Assembly: GCA_021791245.1 (NCBI GenBank)
Contig: JAJYWY010000014.1
Location: 1-42,429, forward strand
Length of the DNA: 42,429 nt
Source of the DNA: Microcaldota archaeon
GTDB lineage: Archaea > Micrarchaeota > Micrarchaeia > Micrarchaeales > CABMGC01
Direction: 5' to 3'
Part shown: positions 33,781-42,246 of the stretch, one piece after another
Numbering within the stretch: the stretch's first letter is position 1
How the letters are laid out: each line of letters begins with the position of its first letter
Notes under the pieces: model-generated
What the model was told of the DNA's origin: nothing
Databases searched by the model: none
The model's input: the letters and a program-made list of their open reading frames with translations, nothing else
Program-made: the position numbers and the translations under genes

Positions 33781-33872
33781 AGTAGAGAACCCGTATAATT
33801 ATATTGAACATCAAGCTTTTAAACGTTGTGAAATAGTGGAAATTTTCAGATTTATGGAAAATTGGTGCTGCC

Positions 33873-34553
33873 TTGAAGCATAAAAATGGTATCCTGCTTA
33901 CTCTTGACTCTTCTGGCATTCTCTCCGCAATGCTCTTCGGCGCATTGCTGTTCGTATTTGGAGGGCAAATGAATGCCTTTTTCCTTGGCATAATGGTCTG
34001 GTTCCTTCTTCTGTCCGCTATTGTGACATGGATTGGCAAGAAAAGGAAGAGCGAGATGGGTGTCTACGAACATGGAAGAAGCTGGAAGAACGTGGTCGCA
34101 AACGGCATAGTTCCGGTCTTTGCAGCAGCTATGTACTATCTGAGCGCCACACTGCAGCTTCCGTACCAAAATCTATTAATCGTGGCTTACGTTGCAAGCA
34201 TCTCTGCGGTAGCTGCTGACAAGTTCTCAAGCGAGCTAGGGGTCTTCGGGGGAAAGCCGACCATGCTTGTGACAATGGAGAAAACAAAGGAGGGGGTTTC
34301 AGGGGGCGTTACTATTATGGGGATCATAGCAGGCATAGTAGCGTCAATGCTTGTTTCAATGCCAATCCTCTTTATCCAGCTTCCCAACGCCGCATTCTAT
34401 TACATGATAATCATAGCCTCTGCATTCCTGGGCAACATTGTAGATTCAATCCTTGGATACTATGAAAACGAGAACATAGGAAACAAGTATACGTCAAACG
34501 CGGCATGCTCGCTTGTAGGATTCGCAGTAAGCATAATGCTGTTTTACGCGTGA
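33873..34553 (+). CDS. DUF92-family integral membrane protein (VTE6-like)
   Basis: A 226-residue protein with about six hydrophobic segments. RSWKNVVANGIVPVFAA (about 69-85), AADKFSSELGVFGG (about 113-126) and EGVSGGVTIMG (about 140-150) are the DUF92 signatures; plant VTE6 of this family phosphorylates phytyl phosphate. An isoprenoid-phosphate kinase role in an archaeon would feed ether-lipid precursors, but this is an inference. The start is a TTG, as no in-frame ATG is available before the first membrane segment. Confidence 0.85.
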   Translation: MKHKNGILLTLDSSGILSAMLFGALLFVFGGQMNAFFLGIMVWFLLLSAIVTWIGKKRKSEMGVYEHGRSWKNVVANGIVPVFAAAMYYLSATLQLPYQNLLIVAYVASISAVAADKFSSELGVFGGKPTMLVTMEKTKEGVSGGVTIMGIIAGIVASMLVSMPILFIQLPNAAFYYMIIIASAFLGNIVDSILGYYENENIGNKYTSNAACSLVGFAVSIMLFYA

Positions 34554-34639
34554 GCTATGCGCAGCAGCCAAAATCTCTACTATTATATCTTTTGTCTTAT
34601 GTTTCTCCATTTACTCAGTCTCCTGGCAAGGCGGCCAAC

Positions 34640-34762
34640 ATGCCGATCGTGTTGGTTGCTACAGGAGAAACCGATGTTGAATCAGGAAATATACTTGGTG
34701 GTTCAAGATGGCCATTCAAAAGCCGCAATTGGAAGCCCACCGCTTCAGTCGCGAGAAGATAT
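34640..34762 (+). mobile_element. Scar of an IS200/IS605 element: tnpB 3' end and right end
   Basis: The segment gtggttcaagatgg (about 34699) to agatatca (about 34764) matches the end of the decayed element at about 40541-40615 (gcggttcaagatga ... aggatgtcatc) with similar spacing, including a -ttggaagcc- block before the putative end hairpin. In frame it reads GETDVESGNILGGSRWPF, like a TnpB C-terminus. It lies between DUF92 and the presenilin gene. The left part is gone. Confidence 0.6.
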
Positions 34763-35799
34763 CACTTCGCGCCTTTCCTAAGCGTCCACACTATGCCGAA
34801 GAACATAGTAAACGCACCTATGGCTATCAGCAATACTGCAAAAAGCGTCTGCGAAATTATGAACTCAACGCCAAGCGCAAAGCATATGAAAGAGAAGAGG
34901 GGGGGTATTGCAGGAAGCGGCCTCTGGTACTTCCTGAGAAACCACATTGTTGCTATCAATCCAATCCCCGCTCCTATAGCTATCACAATGCTTGTGAAGT
35001 AGTTGCCGAATGTGGCGAATGCGCTTACCGCCACCATGAGGGGTATTCCGAGATCCCCTGCACCGAGCTGCACTTGCGATACAACCGGAAGCTTGCCCTG
35101 CTTTACTATCCTGGATAAGTATGGATTCTTTTTTATGGTATCCATTGTCTTCCTGTCATACGACCTTAGCTCATTCTTTGTGAAATTTTCTTTTGGCATA
35201 GCTTCAACATCGCTCGAGCCTATGAGGAATGCAAGGTTTCGGGAGGAAATGCCCTGCGCGAGCGTTATCATGTGCTTCGTTATGAATACTGCAACATAGT
35301 CATATATGGCTATGAGCGCCATGAAGAACAGCGCAGCAAGGAAGCTGAAATTTATGCCTAGTATTACCCCTATGCCTATGCTTGCTATTATTGCCAGCGT
35401 GTTCCTAAGGTAAGGCATCCTGTTCTTTGCAATGACCAGAAGAACCGCGAGGATTAAGGACGCGGCATATAGCGCGGTCGCGCTTACGTTGCTGAAGAAA
35501 TAGCTTAGCACTATGAGGAACACGAAGAACGAAGCAGATATTATTGCAACCGCCTCTATAATAATGAAGAGTATGTCTCCATGTATGTACTTGGTAATAA
35601 GAAGTATGAGCATAGCAGCTACTACTATGTAAGCGAAGTACCACACAACGCTTATTGTGGAATTGGCAGCGCTGCCGCTAATGACGCTGAACTGCGAAGA
35701 TGAAACAAGGAGCGAAAGGACGAGGAGGCCGCCGAACTGCACTATTAGGAACATTGTTATTATGCTGGCAAGCTGCCTATTCTCTATCAATCTCTGCAA
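34762..35799 (-). CDS. Presenilin/signal-peptide-peptidase-like intramembrane aspartyl protease
   Basis: A 345-residue polytopic protein with about nine hydrophobic segments. Catalytic Asp pair: IYDYVAVF (Asp about 167) and GAGDLGIP (Asp about 249); the PAL-like PLPAIPPL motif is near residue 294. This is peptidase A22 architecture. Such enzymes cut membrane segments, for example leftover signal peptides. It starts five bases after the MCM stop, so it is probably co-transcribed, with no obvious functional reason. Archaeal prepilin peptidases are also GxGD proteases but lack the PAL motif. Confidence 0.9.
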   Translation of the reverse strand: MQRLIENRQLASIITMFLIVQFGGLLVLSLLVSSSQFSVISGSAANSTISVVWYFAYIVVAAMLILLITKYIHGDILFIIIEAVAIISASFFVFLIVLSYFFSNVSATALYAASLILAVLLVIAKNRMPYLRNTLAIIASIGIGVILGINFSFLAALFFMALIAIYDYVAVFITKHMITLAQGISSRNLAFLIGSSDVEAMPKENFTKNELRSYDRKTMDTIKKNPYLSRIVKQGKLPVVSQVQLGAGDLGIPLMVAVSAFATFGNYFTSIVIAIGAGIGLIATMWFLRKYQRPLPAIPPLFSFICFALGVEFIISQTLFAVLLIAIGAFTMFFGIVWTLRKGAK

Positions 35800-35804
35800 A
35801 TAAT

Positions 35805-37865
35805 CTACTCCTCGTCTTTCCTGACTATCTTGATAAAGCCCGGCTTAGGGCTATAAATATCGCCGCTCCTCTCCAGTTCGTTAATATATCTTGTGGTGGT
35901 TGCCCTGTCCATTCCCGCCTTTTCCATCTCCTCAAGCAGCCTTGTTATCTTGGCGAAGCCCTCCTCTTCTTCCAGCTTCTTTATGGAGCTGACAACAGAG
36001 TTTATCTTGTCCACTTTCTCTCTGGGCATGCCCGTAATGAGCGTGTCTATGTCTATCCTGCCTCCCTTGTCTACGGCTAGAGTCCTCAGCATGTGCTCGA
36101 ACAGCGATATCGCAAGCTCGGCATCCCTGACCTCTACAAATGAGGAGAGCCTGGTCTTCGCGCTTGCCTCAGAGAGCCTTACCAATCCCTCTATCTGCCT
36201 TGGCGTAATCGGCGGCGCGCCCTGCTTCATCCCTATCTTCCTAAGCTCTACGTAATAATCGAGTATCTTTGTGCTTGCATCTTTCTGCAGCATAGGCTTA
36301 ACGTGCTTCCTTGCATAAGCTATATATTTTCTTAGAGTCTCGGAGTCTATTGGGGGGAGAGCGACCTGCTGGTATTCAACAATTTCCGCGATCTGCGCCC
36401 CAGCCGCCTCGTGCTGCGTAAGAATGTGCGAAGCAACCAGTTTGTCCTGCTCCGCATCCATTATGTCCTGTATCGGGAATATCAGGTCAAACCTTGAAAG
36501 CAATGCTGGCGGAATATCGAACTGCTCTGCCGGATACATGTTCTTGTCGAACCTGCCATACTTCGGGTTTGCCGCGGCCAGCACAGAAGCCTTTGCGTTG
36601 AAGCTGGCAACTATCCCTGCTTTTGCAACGCTTATAGTCTGCGATTCTAGGGCTTCAAGCAGCGATGCCTTGTCTTCGTCGTCTATTTTGTCAAATTCGT
36701 CTATGCATACAGTGCCTCCGGATCCGAGCACGAGCGCTCCGGCCTTCAGCGTCCAGCCTCCCTCTGAGAAATCATCCCTCTCCGCGGATGCCGTGAGCCC
36801 TGCAGATGTCGTGGATTTTCCGCTGACGTAAATGCCCTTTGGCACTAGCGTTGTGACCGATTTAAGCAGCCTGGTCTTCGCTGAGCCAGGATCCCCTATG
36901 AGCAGGATATGCACGTCGCTCCTTATCGCACCTCCGTCCACAAGCTTCTTGTCCGGAGTGCCTCCGAAGAGCTGGAGCGCAAGAGCCTTCTTTATCTCCG
37001 CATGGCCGTAGATCGGCGGGGCTATAGATTTCGCAATCTTATCGAATATATTCGGATCCTTGGATAGATCAAGAAGCACCTTTTCATCTTCCTGCGATAT
37101 GTCTATCTCAGCAAATTCCTTCTGCTTTGGCTTTATAGAAACGGCATCAAAGAGCATTGTGAAGATCGATTTGTCCTCCTTGCCCCTAGATGTTTTCCTT
37201 GGCCTTATCCTTATAATCCCGGTAAGGTCCACCCTGTCTCCGGGCAATACTGAGTTTACAATATCATCCTCAAGCCAAACCTCGAGCTGCCACGTGGGCA
37301 TGTTGCCCTTGAGCTTCTCTAGCGGATCCTGCACTGCTATCTTTTGGAGGTTTATGAATGCCGATTCGTCGTTTATCTGCTTGAGCGACCTCCTTCTGCA
37401 CTGCGGACACACTTCCGGCACATTCTCGTTTTCTATCTTTACCTTTATTGAAGTCTCGCAGAAGGAGCATTTGAAAGTTCCGAGCTTTACCATGGGCGTT
37501 ATCTCTGATCTTTTTACCACGAGCGCATCTATGCTAAGCATCCTGCCTATCTGGTCAGAGCCTAGCTCCTGGATCAGAAGGTTTTCCCCTTCTATGCCGA
37601 AAAATCTTGCATACATGGGCTTTTCCTGGATCTGGCCCGGGTTCATAGAAATGAGCGCAGAGTTTGCTATGGGCAGCACCTCGTCCGGCTCCGCAATAAG
37701 CTCAGAGGCAAGCGCTATGTCATATTTCTGGAGATCGCCAACATCCACATTTATGCTTCTTCTCTTCGGATATGATATGTTCACGTCCTTTATCTGGTCT
37801 ATGTAGTATTCGTTGAAGAAGTCTATGAATTTGTTCTTGTAATCTTCAGCAACTACAGTATCCAC
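35805..37865 (-). CDS. mcm: MCM replicative helicase
   Basis: A 686-residue AAA+ helicase. A zinc site lies near 133-160 (CSFC ... CPQC). Walker A GDPGSAKT is near 321, Walker B CIDEFDKI near 385, the arginine finger LSRFDLIF near 455, and a C-terminal winged helix ends the protein. It unwinds DNA ahead of the replication fork as a hexamer. The start is a GTG at 37865 (VDTVVAEDY), because the open frame upstream overlaps the divergent metG and has no family counterpart. First gene of the MCM-presenilin pair. Confidence 0.95.
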   Translation of the reverse strand: MDTVVAEDYKNKFIDFFNEYYIDQIKDVNISYPKRRSINVDVGDLQKYDIALASELIAEPDEVLPIANSALISMNPGQIQEKPMYARFFGIEGENLLIQELGSDQIGRMLSIDALVVKRSEITPMVKLGTFKCSFCETSIKVKIENENVPEVCPQCRRRSLKQINDESAFINLQKIAVQDPLEKLKGNMPTWQLEVWLEDDIVNSVLPGDRVDLTGIIRIRPRKTSRGKEDKSIFTMLFDAVSIKPKQKEFAEIDISQEDEKVLLDLSKDPNIFDKIAKSIAPPIYGHAEIKKALALQLFGGTPDKKLVDGGAIRSDVHILLIGDPGSAKTRLLKSVTTLVPKGIYVSGKSTTSAGLTASAERDDFSEGGWTLKAGALVLGSGGTVCIDEFDKIDDEDKASLLEALESQTISVAKAGIVASFNAKASVLAAANPKYGRFDKNMYPAEQFDIPPALLSRFDLIFPIQDIMDAEQDKLVASHILTQHEAAGAQIAEIVEYQQVALPPIDSETLRKYIAYARKHVKPMLQKDASTKILDYYVELRKIGMKQGAPPITPRQIEGLVRLSEASAKTRLSSFVEVRDAELAISLFEHMLRTLAVDKGGRIDIDTLITGMPREKVDKINSVVSSIKKLEEEEGFAKITRLLEEMEKAGMDRATTTRYINELERSGDIYSPKPGFIKIVRKDEE

Positions 37866-37955
37866 GTAAACACCAGAAATAGAAGCATATCTATTCTTAC
37901 AATAAGTAATAAAAAGAATATCTTTCAAATGGCTAATGCCGGTAAAGCGCAATAG

Positions 37956-39599
37956 ATGGTATATTTGGTAAAGCACATAATCACAGCAGCCCTTCCCTAC
38001 GCATATTCAATACCACATCTTGGAAATTTCGTAGGCTCGATTCTTCCTGCCGATGTTTATTTCAAGTACCTGAATCTCAAGGGAGAGGATGCGATATTTA
38101 TCTGCGGATCGGACCAGCACGGCACCCCAATAGAGCTCAAGGCAATACAGGCAAAGAAGAGCCCGGAGGAACTCTCCGAAGAAATGCATCGCACCATAAA
38201 CGAGCTTTTTGCAGGATTCGAATGCAGTTTCACCCATTATGGCAAGACGCACAGCGAGAAGAACAAGGAAGAGGTATACGAGATATTCAATGCGCTTAAA
38301 GAAGGCGGATACATAAAGGAAGTGGAGAGGACGCAGGCTTACTGCAACTTCGATAAGAGATTCCTCATCGACAGGCTTATAGAGGGCACATGCCCATACT
38401 GCGGGTACAAGAGCGCGAAAGGCGACCAGTGCGATAACTGCGGTAAAGTCCTTGATGCAAAGGACCTGATAAGCCCCATGTGCATGATGTGCGGAAGATC
38501 AGACATATCCTTTCTTGCGGTTAAGGCTCTTGCAATAGCGCTGGACAAGCTTGAGAAAGAGATAAAATCGTTTATAATGGAGAATTCGAAGAACAACTGG
38601 CCCAAGACCGTGACCAACAAATCGCTGAGCTTCATCAGCTCCGGCCTCCAGCCAAGGGATATAACAAGGAACATGTCGTGGGGATTCAAGGTTCCGGAAA
38701 AAGGCTTCGAAGACTCGGTATTCTACGTATGGTTCGATGCGTTGATAGGGTATATAGGAATCACAAGGGAATGGGATGAAAAGAGGTGGAAGGATTACTG
38801 GATAAGCAATGAGACCAAGCTGATACAGTTCATGGGGAAGGACAACCTTGAATTCCATGCCGTAATGTGGCCGGGAATGCTAATCGGGTCCGGGCTGGGA
38901 TTCGCGCTTCCGACTACGCTGAAAGCTTCGGAATATCTCACATTCAAATCCATGAAGTTCTCGAAGAGCAAAGGCACTGGCATAGACCTTAGGGATGCCC
39001 TTAGGATACTCGATGCGGATTACTGGAGATTCGCGCTCATGTACCTATACCCTGAGACTGCAGATACGGACTTTTCTTTCGAGATGCTGCAGGAGATAGT
39101 AAACAGCATAATGAACGACAAGATAGGCAACCTTGTACAGAGAGTGTTCAAACTCTGCTATATGCACAAAGAGACCATATCGGAAGGCATGATGCTAGAG
39201 CAATACAGGCCCAAGATCGATGAAATAATCGAGCAGTACAAGGACAGATTCGAGAAGCTTGAGCTAAGGGAAGCACTGAGGTCGCTTATAGGGCTTGCTG
39301 AACTTGGCAACCAAATCGTAAGCGAAAGCAAGCCGTGGGAGCTTGCAGGATCAGACAATGAAAGTTTCTCCAGGATAATGAACACGCTTAAGGAGATAGT
39401 TTACGACATAGGCATACTCATATATCCATTCTCGCCAAATGCCAGCAGGAAGATACTTGAAAGCTTTTCGATCGACAAGGAGCCGAATATGGGAATGCTC
39501 CTTGAGAATATAAGGATAAATCTGAAAAAAGACCCAGAGCCCATTTTCAGGAAAATAAAGGACAAGGATATTCAGCAGGAGCTTCAGGATAAGGGCTAA
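37956..39599 (+). CDS. metG: Methionyl-tRNA synthetase
   Basis: A 547-residue class Ia synthetase. HIGH variant HLGN at 21-24; zinc-knuckle region with CPYCGYKSAKGDQCDNCG (about 148-165) and CMMCGRSD (about 175-182); KFSKSKG (KMSKS) near 334-340. The anticodon-binding helical domain follows. The C-terminal tRNA-binding (Arc1p/EMAP-like) domain found in many MetRS is absent, leaving a short tail. The gene is divergent from mcm. Confidence 0.95.
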   Translation: MVYLVKHIITAALPYAYSIPHLGNFVGSILPADVYFKYLNLKGEDAIFICGSDQHGTPIELKAIQAKKSPEELSEEMHRTINELFAGFECSFTHYGKTHSEKNKEEVYEIFNALKEGGYIKEVERTQAYCNFDKRFLIDRLIEGTCPYCGYKSAKGDQCDNCGKVLDAKDLISPMCMMCGRSDISFLAVKALAIALDKLEKEIKSFIMENSKNNWPKTVTNKSLSFISSGLQPRDITRNMSWGFKVPEKGFEDSVFYVWFDALIGYIGITREWDEKRWKDYWISNETKLIQFMGKDNLEFHAVMWPGMLIGSGLGFALPTTLKASEYLTFKSMKFSKSKGTGIDLRDALRILDADYWRFALMYLYPETADTDFSFEMLQEIVNSIMNDKIGNLVQRVFKLCYMHKETISEGMMLEQYRPKIDEIIEQYKDRFEKLELREALRSLIGLAELGNQIVSESKPWELAGSDNESFSRIMNTLKEIVYDIGILIYPFSPNASRKILESFSIDKEPNMGMLLENIRINLKKDPEPIFRKIKDKDIQQELQDKG

Positions 39600-39602
39600 A
39601 TG

Positions 39603-40115
39603 CTAATACTCGATTATTTCCTCTTTCTTTGAAAGGAAGCATTTCAATTTCCCGGAATCTATGTTGCTTTTGATGTGCTTAACATTCTCCTCTTTGTCAT
39701 CGTAGAAATATATCTCTGAATATTCATTAAGCAGGTTCTTCACCACTCCAAGCTTCCAGTCTTCATCCCTTAATCCGTACGACTTCTGGTCTTTCAGTAT
39801 AAGCTTGTCATAGGATATGCCGTGCTTCTTGAGCAGATATTCGGTGTCTTTATATACGATATCGAATCTTGCGGTCAGCACCATAATGTCACCATCATGA
39901 GAAGAGAGCCTTTCTATAAGCTTTTCATTAGGGATGCTGTAATCTTTGTACTTGGTGAAAGCAAGGTTATAGACATCCCCCTTCTCTTTTTTGCCGAGAT
40001 TCCTGATCTCTTTGGTAGTCATGCCTGCCCCGAACTTCTCCGTGCATGCCATCCTTATGCACGATTCCGAAGTGAAGAACAAAGTATCATCAAAGTCAAC
40101 TATTGCGAGTTTCAT
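39603..40115 (-). CDS. HAD-superfamily hydrolase (small, RNA-repair/polynucleotide phosphatase-like)
   Basis: A 170-residue HAD-fold phosphatase. Motif 1 VDFDDTLF (6-13), motif 2 VLTAR (about 79-83), motif 3 Lys near 104-106 (LILKDQK) and motif 4 YDDKEENV (about 138-145) are visible. The substrate is not predictable; the small size and the YDDKEENV signature resemble polynucleotide-kinase-phosphatase or Swiss-army-knife RNA-repair types. It is convergent with metG (three bases apart). A TATA-like ctttatattta lies on the minus strand near 40150-40160. Confidence 0.88.
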   Translation of the reverse strand: MKLAIVDFDDTLFFTSESCIRMACTEKFGAGMTTKEIRNLGKKEKGDVYNLAFTKYKDYSIPNEKLIERLSSHDGDIMVLTARFDIVYKDTEYLLKKHGISYDKLILKDQKSYGLRDEDWKLGVVKNLLNEYSEIYFYDDKEENVKHIKSNIDSGKLKCFLSKKEEIIEY

Positions 40116-40186
40116 AAAACCATCCTATTGCATCGCCATCCTGCTGCATCTAAATATAAAGCATATACCATTATTTATAAATTATC

Positions 40187-40620
40187 GGCGGGAAAACCCA
40201 CGGATTTCAATCGTGGGGTGGAAGCGAACGGATAAGATATATAAGACATACAAAACATATAAACATTAACAAAATAATAACTGTGGCCATTGTGAAAACT
40301 GCATACAAATACAGGTTGTATCCTTCAAAGAAACAGAAGGAAATACTTAATCGCCAGATGTTTCTTGCAAAGGAACCCTGCAATACCCCCCCTGAAAAGT
40401 CAAAGCCGCACTATAAAGAAACAGGGAAGGCGCTCACAGAATACAGAATGAATATGCGGCTTGGGAAGCCAAGCCTGTGGAGACGACGCAAGACCTTCCA
40501 TGATGGAGGCTGTTGCCGAAGAAGCAGGAACTATATGTGGCGGTTCAAGATGACCAATCTAAAACGCCACTGGAAGCCAGCGGCTTTCAGCCGTTGGAGG
40601 ATGTCATCAAATACCACCAA
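40187..40620 (+). mobile_element. Internally deleted IS200/IS605 (IS1341-type) element
   Basis: The left boundary region has a hairpin cccacg/cgtggg (40197-40217) followed by ggtggaagcgaacgg. The right boundary has a -ccagcggctttcagccg- hairpin (about 40576-40592) and ggatgtca. Between them only the first and last parts of tnpB remain, joined near 40450-40520. The same left-end layout (hairpin then gaaggcgaa) recurs at 42174-42205 in front of the tnpB at the window edge. It is a miniature non-autonomous derivative. Confidence 0.6.
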
Positions 40621-40669
40621 TCCAGAATGGCAGATGCAAAATAATTGGCAATATAGATGCGTGCAATGA
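40283..40669 (+). pseudogene. Remnant of TnpB N-terminus (decayed)
   Basis: The frame begins MAIVKTAYKYRLYPSKKQ, the TnpB N-terminal helix-turn-helix start, and aligns for about 55 codons with the tnpB beginning at 42247. After ALTEYRMN it loses similarity and goes on through the deletion junction and right end in a fortuitous frame. The RuvC Asp-Glu-Asp triad and the zinc finger are missing. It is not a functional nuclease. Confidence 0.75.
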
Positions 40670-40673
40670 TGCT

Positions 40674-41366
40674 ATGGAAATCAGATTGATACTTGTAGAG
40701 CCAAGATACCAGATAAACATAGGCAGCATAGCCAGGGTTGCGAAGAATTTTGGCATAACGAAGCTGCATATAGTGAATCCGAAAGTAAATCTTTTGGGAA
40801 AAAGGGCAATAATGTTCTCGAAGCATGCAAAGGAGCTTCTTGAGCAGCCGGTGCTTTACAAGGATTTCGATTCTGCGATAGGCAAGTGCGATATGGCAAT
40901 AGGAACCACAGGATTGTACAGAAAGGCGAAAGCGGCATTCATGAACGTATTCCTAGCAGAGGAAGTCGCCGAGAAGATTGCAAAGCAATCAGGCAAAGAC
41001 ATAGTGGTTGGCATTGTGATAGGAAGGGATACTATAGGCCTGCTTAGCAGCGAGATCGAGAAATGCGACATGATCGCATACATAGGCGCAAGCAGTTATT
41101 ATCCTGTGCTCAACATCTCGCATGCAACAGGCATACTCCTGTATGAATTCACGAAGCGGATGTATAAGGAGAAATACGGAGATGCGCTAAAGACTCCATC
41201 GAACATGAAGTACAATAAAGTGCTTTTCAGGATATTCTGGAATAGCATAAAAAACAAAAAATCGATAAGGGACAAGAAAGGCGTCCTAAGTACGTTCAAG
41301 AGGATAGTCAATGCTTACCAGCCATCTAAGGAAGAGATAAACGCGATGATAACCGCATTGAAGTGA
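40674..41366 (+). CDS. trmJ: SPOUT-family tRNA 2'-O-methyltransferase (TrmJ-like)
   Basis: A 230-residue protein. LILVEPRYQINIGSIARVAKNFG (about 5-27) is the SpoU motif 1. IVIGRDTIGLLSSEIEKCD (about 115-133) and the motif 3 loop SSYYPVLNISHATGILLYE (about 141-159) form the knotted SAM site. In archaea the closest known role is methylation of position 32 of tRNA. The last 70 residues form a helical tail. It starts right after the IS605 relic. Confidence 0.9.
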   Translation: MEIRLILVEPRYQINIGSIARVAKNFGITKLHIVNPKVNLLGKRAIMFSKHAKELLEQPVLYKDFDSAIGKCDMAIGTTGLYRKAKAAFMNVFLAEEVAEKIAKQSGKDIVVGIVIGRDTIGLLSSEIEKCDMIAYIGASSYYPVLNISHATGILLYEFTKRMYKEKYGDALKTPSNMKYNKVLFRIFWNSIKNKKSIRDKKGVLSTFKRIVNAYQPSKEEINAMITALK

Positions 41367-41459
41367 CTGCTTCATTATACTTGTTTGGAAATGTACTGGC
41401 AAAACCAGCTTTCCATTCATCCAACATTTTCGGAAACCATCACTCATTTTGTCACATCT

Positions 41460-41600
41460 TCAACAAACGCATCCATAGATTTCCAGGTTGCTGAAATCCG
41501 CAGCTTTAGCTATTGGGATATCGCGTCTATCCAAGATCATCTTAAACTTGGCAGGGCTGCATTTAAGGTTTTTATTCAGAATAGTGCCCCCTAACTGCAC
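41460..41600 (-). CDS. Possible small unknown protein (46 residues)
   Basis: A GTG-started frame below usual cutoffs. It contains ILNKNLKCSPAKFKMIL and AKAADFSNLEIYG. It looks more protein-like than the 69-codon frame on the plus strand. It follows sepF on the same strand by 53 bases. Two in-frame stretches continue past its stop in other phases, so it may be a broken gene. No family is recognised. Confidence 0.3.
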   Translation of the reverse strand: MQLGGTILNKNLKCSPAKFKMILDRRDIPIAKAADFSNLEIYGCVC

Positions 41601-41653
41601 ATATGTGCGCAAAGGAAATGAATTTAAGCAAAAAGAGAAAAGGAAGAGTGCAA

Positions 41654-42025
41654 TTACTTTGCAGACTTCTTCCTCTTTATTATCTTAACCTTCTTGGGCG
41701 TGAGAAGCAGCTTAGCCTCGCTTATCTGTCCTATGTCCCCGTTTATTTTTGCTACGTGATTCTTAAGCCTTGCGACTATTGCATTTCTTGTGTTAGGCCT
41801 CTTGTTGAGTTCGTCTACGTTGAGCAGTATTATGTTTCCTTTTGATAGCTCCTCTTCTATCAGGGCGACATCTCCCTCTGTCTGTATGGTCACAGGCATT
41901 ACATACATATCTGCAGGCTCGTGAAGTACATCTACATCCTCCATCTCCGCGGACTCCATGTATTCCCCTATATCCATTGCTTTAGAAACTCCGAAGGCTC
42001 TACCAAGTTTGTCGAATACTCCCAT
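41654..42025 (-). CDS. sepF: SepF-like cell-division protein
   Basis: A 123-residue protein. MGVFDKLGRAFG at the start is a short amphipathic helix as in SepF membrane-targeting sequences. The core (YVMPVTIQTEGDVALIEEELSKGNIILLNVDEL then an RNAIVARLKNHVAKI helix) is the DUF552 fold. SepF anchors FtsZ to the membrane in archaea. I use Met 15 of the open frame (42025). A TATA-like ttataaaaacg (about 42073-42083) is then 45-60 bases upstream on the minus strand. Its presence implies FtsZ-based division; no ftsZ is in the window. Confidence 0.9.
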   Translation of the reverse strand: MGVFDKLGRAFGVSKAMDIGEYMESAEMEDVDVLHEPADMYVMPVTIQTEGDVALIEEELSKGNIILLNVDELNKRPNTRNAIVARLKNHVAKINGDIGQISEAKLLLTPKKVKIIKRKKSAK

Positions 42026-42164
42026 TTTATCACAATGTGGTCTTTTACGATTATTATGAATATACAATCGTTTTTATAATCCTTTCTATCAGAAGATTTT
42101 ACGATTCTTCTACAATGCGATGAGGATGCATTCCTGCATTTCACCCAAATTATAAATTCATAGC

Positions 42165-42246
42165 GTGAAAATTCCTATCTTTTAGATAGGAGATGAAGGC
42201 GAATGTGGAAACAAAAAAATATATAACTCTTAATAGTATAATATAT
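42165..42246 (+). mobile_element. Left end of an IS200/IS605 element
   Basis: A 7-bp hairpin cctatct-ttt-agatagg (42174-42190) is followed by agatgaaggcgaatgtgg and an AT-rich TATA-like tract (about 42220-42245) before tnpB. The layout parallels that at 40197-40235. The exact left border cannot be set from sequence alone. Confidence 0.55.

Noticed and set aside
33723-33783. H/ACA guide RNA on the plus strand (cttcct then aca)
   Set aside because: The internal loop is far too asymmetric and no kink-turn is present; the minus-strand terminator-like reading is better.
33620-34039. Minus-strand frame across the radA-DUF92 gap
   Set aside because: It is antisense to DUF92 and reads through the hairpin; better explained as non-coding.
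37866-37976. Upstream extension of MCM
   Set aside because: It overlaps divergent metG and does not resemble MCM; the GTG at 37865 fits better.
41385-41594. 69-codon plus-strand frame after trmJ
   Set aside because: The opposite strand has a more protein-like frame; the plus frame has no start signal.
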